Shown here: positions 1 through 4,527 of the stretch, piece after piece
How the letters are laid out: each line of letters opens with the position of its first letter
How positions within the stretch are numbered: position 1 is the stretch's first letter
DNA from: Verrucomicrobiales bacterium
GTDB taxonomy: Bacteria; Verrucomicrobiota; Verrucomicrobiia; Limisphaerales; UBA1096
NCBI GenBank assembly: GCA_011523195.1
Contig: WTHH01000065.1
Coordinates: forward strand, 1 to 7,865
Length of the DNA stretch: 7,865 bases
Direction of reading: 5' to 3'
Position numbers and translations under genes: made by a program
Notes under the pieces: model-generated
Databases searched by the model: none
What the model was told of the DNA's origin: nothing
The model's input: the letters and a program-made list of their open reading frames with translations, nothing else

Positions 1-144
1 GTACGACTGCAGGTCGCCGTAGCCCATGTCGTCAGCCATTACGAAAATGATGTTCGGGTAGGCGTCGCGCTTGTTCTCCTGGGCTGCGCTTGGCCAAGCG
101 AATGAGATTGCGAACGCGAGTGAGGTAAGGATGGATAATTTCAT
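1..144 (-). CDS. Sulfatase A, N-terminal part (runs off left edge)
   Basis: This is the start of a secreted S1-type sulfatase (arylsulfatase A-like, alkaline-phosphatase superfamily), which would hydrolyse sulfate esters outside the cytoplasm. Only 48 codons are in the window. The ATG at 144-142 begins a Sec signal peptide: basic Lys2, a hydrophobic stretch at residues 4-16, and a likely SAA|Q cleavage after residue 21. The mature part then reads YPNIIFVMADDMGYGD, the standard sulfatase opening in which the Asp-Asp pair (residues 37-38) binds the calcium ion. The catalytic CxPxR cysteine lies beyond the edge and cannot be checked. No good Shine-Dalgarno sequence is visible before the ATG. It lies 152 bp downstream of the ThuA-like gene on the same strand, separated by a large inverted repeat. 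The codons for AWPS (residues 16-19) are a copy of the iterated palindrome. The family call is firm; the substrate is unknown. Confidence 0.88.
   Translation of the reverse strand, partial: MKLSILTSLAFAISFAWPSAAQENKRDAYPNIIFVMADDMGYGDLQSY
87..100. repeat. Iterated palindrome copy 1
   Basis: CGCTTGGCCAAGCG is a perfect 14-base palindrome. It lies in sulfatase A and is read as AWPS just before the predicted signal-peptide cleavage site. Confidence 0.85.
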
Positions 145-189
145 CGGTTTAGTCGTTGCTGAGTGAGTGTCTTGTTTTGGCTATGAATT

Positions 190-274
190 GGAGGGGCGAG
201 CCAGCGAGTCCGAAGACCAAGCGGGGAAATCGAACCGTTGCTTAACCATTTCGGACTCGCAGGCTCGTCCTTCC
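190..274. repeat. Large intergenic inverted repeat (REP-like)
   Basis: Arms 190-214 and 250-274 are reverse complements at 22 of 25 positions, around a 35-base loop. The conserved inner part of the arms is CGAGTCCGAA / TTCGGACTCG and the outer part GGCTCG / CGAGCC. It fills most of the gap between the ThuA-like gene and sulfatase A. It could fold in mRNA from either strand and stabilise or attenuate the transcript. A run of eight T (276-283) follows it only on the plus strand, where no gene reads into it. It resembles the short intergenic REP-type elements seen in this group of bacteria; that similarity is from general recollection. Confidence 0.75.
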
Positions 275-296
275 ATTTTTTTTGCGAATAGTTGTT

Positions 297-1091
297 TTAT
301 TTTTTCTTTGGGCCGTAGCCGGGCTTGGGGTCGCCTTTTTTGGTGAGTTGGTTGCAGGCCCAGAGGATGCCGCGTGTGAGGAAGTCGAGGTAAACATCCT
401 GTTGCATGGTCTCGTTGTGATGACCGAGCGTGGTGCCAAACACACGAGCCTTGCCGTAGGTGTTTGTCCAGATGCAGAGGTGATCCTTCTTGGTGTCTTT
501 GCCATACGCTTGGCCAAGCCGCTTGGTGTTGGGCCAGATTTTCTCGATCTTGTACAGTTCGCCCTTCGGGGTTTCCCACTTGGCCGGGAAGGTTTTCATG
601 ATGGGGTGCTTGGGCGCGAGGTTTTCGACCGTGACAGCGCGGTGCCCCTCGTGGCTGTAGGAGGAAACGCCGAGCAGTTTGCGCCACTCGTCCGTCTTGG
701 CGTTGCGGTAGCTGTGCATCGAACAGTGGATGACCGCCGCGGCGATGCCGGTGTCGCGGTGTGTCATGGCGATATTCTCGACCCAGTCGACATCGGTCAC
801 ACCGCCGAAACATTCGTTGTGAATGATGATGTCGTACGCCTTGGCCCAGTCCTTCTTTTCGTAGACGGGAATCTTTACGTTTCGGTCGGTACCGCCCTGG
901 TATTTGACGTCGAAGGTGATGTTCGCCCGGGCGGAGACACCCTTGGCGATGATGCCGGACTGGTTGCCGTAGTCGTGGCAGCAGCCGCCGGTGATGATCA
1001 GCGCGCGGAGCGGTTCGGCGGCACTGACGGTAAGGTGGCTCAGGACAAAGGCAGACAACAGGATCGTGGCCCGAAGAAGAGACGATTTCAT
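297..1091 (-). CDS. ThuA-like domain protein, secreted
   Basis: The 264-residue product has a Sec signal peptide (hydrophobic residues 8-22, likely SAA|E cleavage after residue 25) followed by one ThuA-like domain filling the rest. Supporting marks are a first beta strand RALIITGG followed by CCHDY (residues 29-41), and near the end VFGTTLGHHNETM, the usual C-terminal ThuA signature, with His-His at 224-225. ThuA-like proteins have a glutamine-amidotransferase-like fold; they were named for trehalose utilisation and are abundant in Planctomycetota and Verrucomicrobiota, often beside sugar-processing genes, but their chemistry is poorly defined. The length is normal for a single-domain member. 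The ATG start is backed by a GGAAGG Shine-Dalgarno 8 bases upstream. The gene sits between two sulfatases on the same strand, with gaps of 221 and 152 bp, so a shared transcript is possible but not tight. LGQA at residues 192-195 is encoded by a palindrome copy. Confidence 0.88.
   Translation of the reverse strand: MKSSLLRATILLSAFVLSHLTVSAAEPLRALIITGGCCHDYGNQSGIIAKGVSARANITFDVKYQGGTDRNVKIPVYEKKDWAKAYDIIIHNECFGGVTDVDWVENIAMTHRDTGIAAAVIHCSMHSYRNAKTDEWRKLLGVSSYSHEGHRAVTVENLAPKHPIMKTFPAKWETPKGELYKIEKIWPNTKRLGQAYGKDTKKDHLCIWTNTYGKARVFGTTLGHHNETMQQDVYLDFLTRGILWACNQLTKKGDPKPGYGPKKK
508..519. repeat. Iterated palindrome copy 2
   Basis: GCTTGGCCAAGC is a perfect 12-base palindrome in the ThuA-like gene, read as LGQA (residues 192-195). 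Confidence 0.8.
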
Positions 1092-1099
1092 CGCCCGAA

Positions 1100-1105
1100 C
1101 CTTCC
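1100..1105 (-). promoter_or_regulatory. Shine-Dalgarno of the ThuA-like gene
   Basis: On the minus strand GGAAGG lies 8 bases before the ATG at 1091-1089. It is one of the clearest ribosome binding sites in the window and settles the start of the ThuA-like gene. Confidence 0.6.
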
Positions 1106-1295
1106 GCGAAACGGGTTGCTACATCAAGTCCCGACGGGGCGGTGGGGGCGAAGGATCTTTTGCAGGTTGGCCTGCCAGCGCGGGCACGGCATCCTGCGCG
1201 AAGTCAAGAATAAGCTCCAGGTTGGCGCTGTTTACACTGAGTTTTTGTGGAGCTTGTGGTGTCACGTTCAAATGAAAGTTCGTTAGTCTAAAGCG

Positions 1296-1309
1296 CGGTT
1301 GGCCAAGCG
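1296..1309. repeat. Iterated palindrome copy 3 (degenerate arm)
   Basis: CGGTTGGCCAAGCG keeps the TTGGCCAA core with one mismatched arm pair. It is intergenic, 3 bases past the TAA of sulfatase B in that gene's reading direction. Confidence 0.7.
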
Positions 1310-1312
1310 GAT

Positions 1313-2872
1313 TTACTCGGCCAACACCGGGTATTTGGCCAGCAGGCGCTTGTCGAACGTGTTTGGGTGACCCGCGTTGGCCTGATTGGGGCCGGGTGTG
1401 GTGCGGCCGTTTTTGATCGCCTTGGCCAGGGTCTCAACCAACTCGACCACCAATTTCGGGTGCTTGGCCTGCAGATTGTTTTTCTCCGCAGGATCGCTTT
1501 CCAGATCGTGCAGTTGAACCAGTGGCAGTTTCGGGTTTTTTTTGGCGTTATTTGGGCGGGGAGCGCTCCAGCCGCCGGAACCGGGGCAGAGGGTGAGTTT
1601 CCATTTGCCTCGCCGGATGGCGAACGAGCCGTTGATGGAGTGGTGGATGGTGAACGGCCGAGCCCGGGCATCTGCTTGGCCAAGCAGCGCAGGCAGAAAC
1701 GAGAACGAATCCTCGGAGGCGTTGTCCGGAAGTTTTTTGCGGTTGCCAATGATGTCGTCGAGCGTGGCGAACAGGTCGGTGGTGCAGATGGTCTGGGTGG
1801 AAACGGTGCCGGGCTTGACCTTGGCCGGCCAGCGGACGAGGAACGGCGTGCGGTGGCCTCCCTCGAATATGTCGGCCTTGTGACCGCGCCAATCGGCGTT
1901 GGGCTTGTGGCCCTGCTTGATAAGGCTCGGGATCTTGGCCTGAGGTGAGCAGCCGTTGTCAGCGGTGAATATGACCATCGTGTTTTCCACCAGCTTGTTG
2001 CGGTCGAGCGCCTTGAGCACCTCTCCGACGACCCAGTCGGTCTCCATCAGGAAATCGCCGTATGAGCCAAGACCGGATTTACCCTGCCAACGCTTGGCTG
2101 GGACGATCGGCGTGTGCGGACTGGTGAGCGGCAGGTAGAGGAAAAACGGTTTGCCCTTGGCCTTGGCGCGGGCGTCGATGTACTGGCTGGCTTCGCGGGC
2201 GAAGTCTCGCAGGCAGTCGATCGCCTCGAATTTTTCGCCGCTTGGCCCCGGTCGGTGGAACGCCTTGGTCACCGTGGCCCACTCGGTCGGCTTGTCGTTT
2301 TTCAAATAGACGTACGGATACATGTCGAGCGAAGCCGGGATGATGAACGACTCGTCGAAGCCGATCGCCAGCGGGCCGCCATCGACCTTTTTGCCGTAGT
2401 CAATCTGCCAACCGTCGCCCTTGGTCGGGCCGGTTTTGGCCTGGCGCTTTTCGCCGTTGGGCAGCATCTGCCAGCCAAGGCCAAGGTGCCATTTGCCGAC
2501 CACCGCAGTGTGGTAATGGTTTTGTTGCAGGAATTTCGCGACCGTCAATCTGTCTTCCGGGATCAGCGGCTCCGACAGGCCCCAAAGCACACCGCTCTTG
2601 AGGTGTGTTCGCCAATTATAGCGGCCGGTGACAATGCCGTATCGGGTGGGCGTGCACACCGACGAGGTCGTGTGCGAGTCGGTGAACCGCATGCCCTCCC
2701 TGGCCAGGCGATCGCAGTGCGGCGTCGGCGCCTTGCCTCCCGCGTGGGAGAGGTCGCCGTAGCCGAGATCGTCGGCGAGTATGTAAATGACATTGGGCCG
2801 ATCCAACGCCAGCGGCTTGGCCAAGCCGGCCACTAGGACAAGAATAGTGAGCAGTGCTTTGCAAAAAGGCAT
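1313..2872 (-). CDS. Sulfatase B (S1 family, arylsulfatase-like)
   Basis: This is a complete secreted sulfatase of 519 residues. A signal peptide (hydrophobic residues 6-18) leads into RPNVIYILADDLGYGD, with calcium-binding Asp34-Asp35. The formylglycine motif is CTPTR at 73-77 inside SVCTPTRYGIVTGRY, so Cys73 is the residue expected to be converted to formylglycine. GKWHLG follows at 126-131, SPHTP at 251-255, the metal-binding FTADNG with Asp305-Asn306, and GHKADIFEGGHRTPF near residue 335. All expected active-site elements are present, so the enzyme looks functional. The frame stays open upstream to a TTG at 2902, but the ATG at 2872 directly starts a clean signal peptide and has GAGGGG just before it, so ATG is preferred. 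Two palindrome copies lie inside the gene, at LAKP (17-20) and LGQA (397-400). It is divergent from sulfatase C and upstream of the ThuA-like gene. The sulfated substrate cannot be named. Confidence 0.93.
   Translation of the reverse strand: MPFCKALLTILVLVAGLAKPLALDRPNVIYILADDLGYGDLSHAGGKAPTPHCDRLAREGMRFTDSHTTSSVCTPTRYGIVTGRYNWRTHLKSGVLWGLSEPLIPEDRLTVAKFLQQNHYHTAVVGKWHLGLGWQMLPNGEKRQAKTGPTKGDGWQIDYGKKVDGGPLAIGFDESFIIPASLDMYPYVYLKNDKPTEWATVTKAFHRPGPSGEKFEAIDCLRDFAREASQYIDARAKAKGKPFFLYLPLTSPHTPIVPAKRWQGKSGLGSYGDFLMETDWVVGEVLKALDRNKLVENTMVIFTADNGCSPQAKIPSLIKQGHKPNADWRGHKADIFEGGHRTPFLVRWPAKVKPGTVSTQTICTTDLFATLDDIIGNRKKLPDNASEDSFSFLPALLGQADARARPFTIHHSINGSFAIRRGKWKLTLCPGSGGWSAPRPNNAKKNPKLPLVQLHDLESDPAEKNNLQAKHPKLVVELVETLAKAIKNGRTTPGPNQANAGHPNTFDKRLLAKYPVLAE
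1672..1687. repeat. Iterated palindrome copy 4
   Basis: CTGCTTGGCCAAGCAG is a perfect 16-base palindrome in sulfatase B. It is read as LLGQA with LGQA at residues 397-400. Confidence 0.85.
2813..2828. repeat. Iterated palindrome copy 5
   Basis: CGGCTTGGCCAAGCCG is a perfect 16-base palindrome in the signal-peptide region of sulfatase B, read as LAKP (residues 17-20). Confidence 0.85.
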
Positions 2873-2934
2873 GCCCCTCTTTATCGCACCATCGCCGGCC
2901 AATCAATTCGAGAGTGAGTAGCCAATCGAGGTTT

Positions 2935-2955
2935 GGACGGCTGTCCCTGCCGTCC
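2935..2955. repeat. Short perfect hairpin in the divergent spacer
   Basis: GGACGGC (2935-2941) and GCCGTCC (2949-2955) form a perfect 7-bp stem around a 7-base loop. It lies upstream of both sulfatase B and sulfatase C, so it is not a terminator of a neighbouring gene. It looks like a small REP-type element. Confidence 0.55.
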
Positions 2956-2981
2956 TAGGTCTCCGGGGGTGGCGTTTTTTG

Positions 2982-3007
2982 CCGCAGAGCCGCAGAGGAC
3001 CGCAGAG
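2982..3007. repeat. Triple CCGCAGAG direct repeat
   Basis: CCGCAGAG occurs at 2982-2989, 2990-2997 and 3000-3007, giving spacings of 8 and 10 bases. It sits in the middle of the divergent spacer. It may be an intergenic repeat family or a set of regulator binding sites; the sequence alone does not decide. Confidence 0.6.
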
Positions 3008-3015
3008 GGTGCTTT

Positions 3016-3070
3016 TAATTTTCGAAATTCGAATTTGTTTAGCATTTCGAATTTAGGGTTTCGGATTTAA
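3016..3070. repeat. AT-rich TTCGAA repeat cluster
   Basis: TTCGAA occurs at 3021-3026, 3028-3033 and 3046-3051, and a related TTTCGGATTT at 3059-3068, in a strongly AT-rich patch surrounded by GC-rich DNA. It lies about 55-110 bases before the sulfatase C start, where a promoter would be expected, but no convincing -35/-10 pair can be picked out. Confidence 0.55.
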
Positions 3071-3124
3071 CTCGGAGAGTTGTCCACGATTGACGCCGTC
3101 GATTGTCTTCGGGATGCTCGTCGC

Positions 3125-4336
3125 GTGAAACGCCTCTTCCTGTTTTTAATTGCGCTTGGCCTGATACCGCTTGGCCAAGCGGCCAAGCCCAACGTGGTGA
3201 TTCTTTTCACCGACGATCAGGGCACGATAGACGCCAACTGCTACGGCTCGACCGACTTGGTCACCCCGAACATCGACAAGCTGGCGGAAACTGGTGTCCG
3301 GTTCACACAGGCTTACGCACACACAGTTTGTTGCCCGGCACGGGCGGCGCTGTTGACCGGGCGGCATCCGCAGCGGGGCGGGGTGGTGCATTGGACGCAG
3401 GGAGACATGAACTCTGCCAAGGGCATCAACATGGCGCTGGAGGAGGTGACGCTGGCCGAGGCACTGAAGCCGGCCGGCTACCGCACTGCCCTCTACGGCA
3501 AGTGGCACCTCGGCGCGCATCGGGACTACGGCCCGAAGAAGCAGGGTTTCGATGAATTCTATGGCATTCGCGATGGATTCATCGACAACTACAACCATTA
3601 CTTTCTGCATGGCACCGGGTTCCACGATTTGTACGAGGGCACCACCCCGGTGAAGGCGCCCGGACTTTATTTTCCCGAGTTGATGGTGAAACGCGCGCTG
3701 AAGTTCATCGACGAAAACAAGGAGCGTCCGTTTTTTCTCTACGTGCCGTTCAACATTCCACACTACCCGGAGCAGGCGCTTCGGCGACACGAGGCGTTGT
3801 ACAAGGACATGAAGGATCCCGCACGCCGGTCGTACGGTGCCATCATGACCACCACCGATTTTTACATCGGACAGGTGATCGATCGGTTGGAGAAAAACGG
3901 GCTGCGCGAGAACACGATTGTCATATTCATGAGCGACAACGGGCACTCGGAGGAAACCGGCAATCGTATTCGCGTGGACAAACACAAAAGCGGTTATCCG
4001 AAGGATCATTTTTACGGCGCGAGCGGCGGCGGAGCTACCGGCAAATGGATCGGGCAAAAGGGCACGTTCCTCGAGGGTGGTATTCGGGTGCCGGCGATCA
4101 TCAGCTACCCGGCAAAGCTGCCAAAGGGAGAGGTGCGAGGGCAGGTGATCACGGCGATGGATTGGTTTCCCACCGTGCTGGATTTGTGCGGGGTGAATCA
4201 ACCGGCAGATGCCCCCAAGTTGGACGGTCACAATCTTCGACCCATCATTGAGTCGTCCGATGCGAAGTCGACTTACAAGACGCTGCACTTCGCGTGGGGC
4301 AACAAATGGGCCGTACGCGAGGGGACTGGAAACTGA
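3125..4336 (+). CDS. Sulfatase C, frame ends early by a frameshift
   Basis: This is a secreted S1-type sulfatase. From the GTG at 3125 the product opens MKRLFLFLIALGLIPLGQAA, a textbook signal peptide with likely cleavage at GQA|A or QAA|K. The mature part shows NVVILFTDDQG (Asp30-Asp31), the formylglycine motif CCPAR at 69-73 (Cys69 modified), GKWHLG at 125-130, VPFNIPHYP, and the metal ligands SDNG with Asp271-Asn272. The frame could be extended upstream to a TTG at 3080, but that adds a charged leader before the signal peptide and is unlikely. The frame stops at 4334-4336 straight after WAVREGTGN, whereas the expected family sequence WAVREGDWKLIG continues in the neighbouring frame. One base appears to be missing at the GGGG run 4321-4324. 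Restoring it gives 453 residues ending at the TAG at 4483-4485. The catalytic half is intact; only the C-terminal subdomain is affected. It is the first gene of the rightward cluster. Confidence 0.9.
   Translation: MKRLFLFLIALGLIPLGQAAKPNVVILFTDDQGTIDANCYGSTDLVTPNIDKLAETGVRFTQAYAHTVCCPARAALLTGRHPQRGGVVHWTQGDMNSAKGINMALEEVTLAEALKPAGYRTALYGKWHLGAHRDYGPKKQGFDEFYGIRDGFIDNYNHYFLHGTGFHDLYEGTTPVKAPGLYFPELMVKRALKFIDENKERPFFLYVPFNIPHYPEQALRRHEALYKDMKDPARRSYGAIMTTTDFYIGQVIDRLEKNGLRENTIVIFMSDNGHSEETGNRIRVDKHKSGYPKDHFYGASGGGATGKWIGQKGTFLEGGIRVPAIISYPAKLPKGEVRGQVITAMDWFPTVLDLCGVNQPADAPKLDGHNLRPIIESSDAKSTYKTLHFAWGNKWAVREGTGN
3167..3182. repeat. Iterated palindrome copy 6
   Basis: CCGCTTGGCCAAGCGG is a perfect 16-base palindrome at the signal-peptide/mature junction of sulfatase C, read as LGQA (residues 16-19). 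Half-copies flank it: GCGCTTGGCC upstream (3152-3161) and GGCCAAGC downstream (3181-3188). Confidence 0.85.
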
Positions 4337-4485
4337 TCGGGAACACCCAAAACCCAAGCGTGACCCTGCACAACCTTGCGGACGCCAAGCCGGAGGTGAC
4401 GAATCACGCGAAGGACCGGCTCGGGGTTGTCGTCCGGTTGCGGACGCTTCATGACGAGTGGGCGAAGGACGCTGCGCAAAAATAG
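4324..4485 (+). pseudogene. Out-of-frame C-terminal tail of sulfatase C
   Basis: Read in the -1 frame relative to sulfatase C, this stretch encodes GDWKLIGNTQNP, then SVTLHNLADAKPEV, then a tail ending DEWAKDAAQK before TAG. GDWKLI and LHNLADAKPE are the typical C-terminal elements of S1 sulfatases (compare RRGKWKLTL and LHDLESDPAE in sulfatase B of this window). It is therefore the displaced end of the upstream gene rather than a separate gene. A tRNA on GGG at 4322-4324 could slip back to GGG at 4321-4323, so recoding is possible in principle, but an indel in the G run, biological or from sequencing/assembly, is the simpler explanation. Confidence 0.85.
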
Positions 4486-4500
4486 CGCTTGGCCAAGCGC
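4485..4500. repeat. Iterated palindrome copy 7
   Basis: GCGCTTGGCCAAGCGC is a perfect 16-base palindrome between sulfatase C and the DUF1549 gene. Its first base is the last base of the TAG that ends the displaced sulfatase C tail. Confidence 0.85.
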
Positions 4501-4527
4501 GGCTGGGGTTGGAGGATGCGCCTCCGC

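Larger units (their letters stand above)
1092..1312. other. Intergenic spacer before the ThuA-like gene
   Basis: This 221-base gap separates sulfatase B from the ThuA-like gene on the minus strand. It contains palindrome copy 3, a small GCAGG-TTGG-CCTGC hairpin at 1162-1175 and a second CAGGTTGGC at 1218-1226. No convincing gene, promoter or terminator could be recognised. A plus-strand open frame through it lacks any family resemblance. Confidence 0.5.

Noticed and set aside
276..283. Rho-independent terminator made of the 190-274 inverted repeat plus T8
   Set aside because: The T run follows the stem only on the plus strand, where no gene reads into it; the adjacent genes are on the minus strand.
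282..1286. Long plus-strand open frame opposite the ThuA-like gene
   Set aside because: It is antisense to a clear ThuA-like gene, has no recognisable motifs and an amino-acid make-up typical of shadow frames in GC-rich DNA.
2114..2836. Plus-strand open frame opposite sulfatase B
   Set aside because: Antisense shadow; the minus strand carries all sulfatase active-site motifs.
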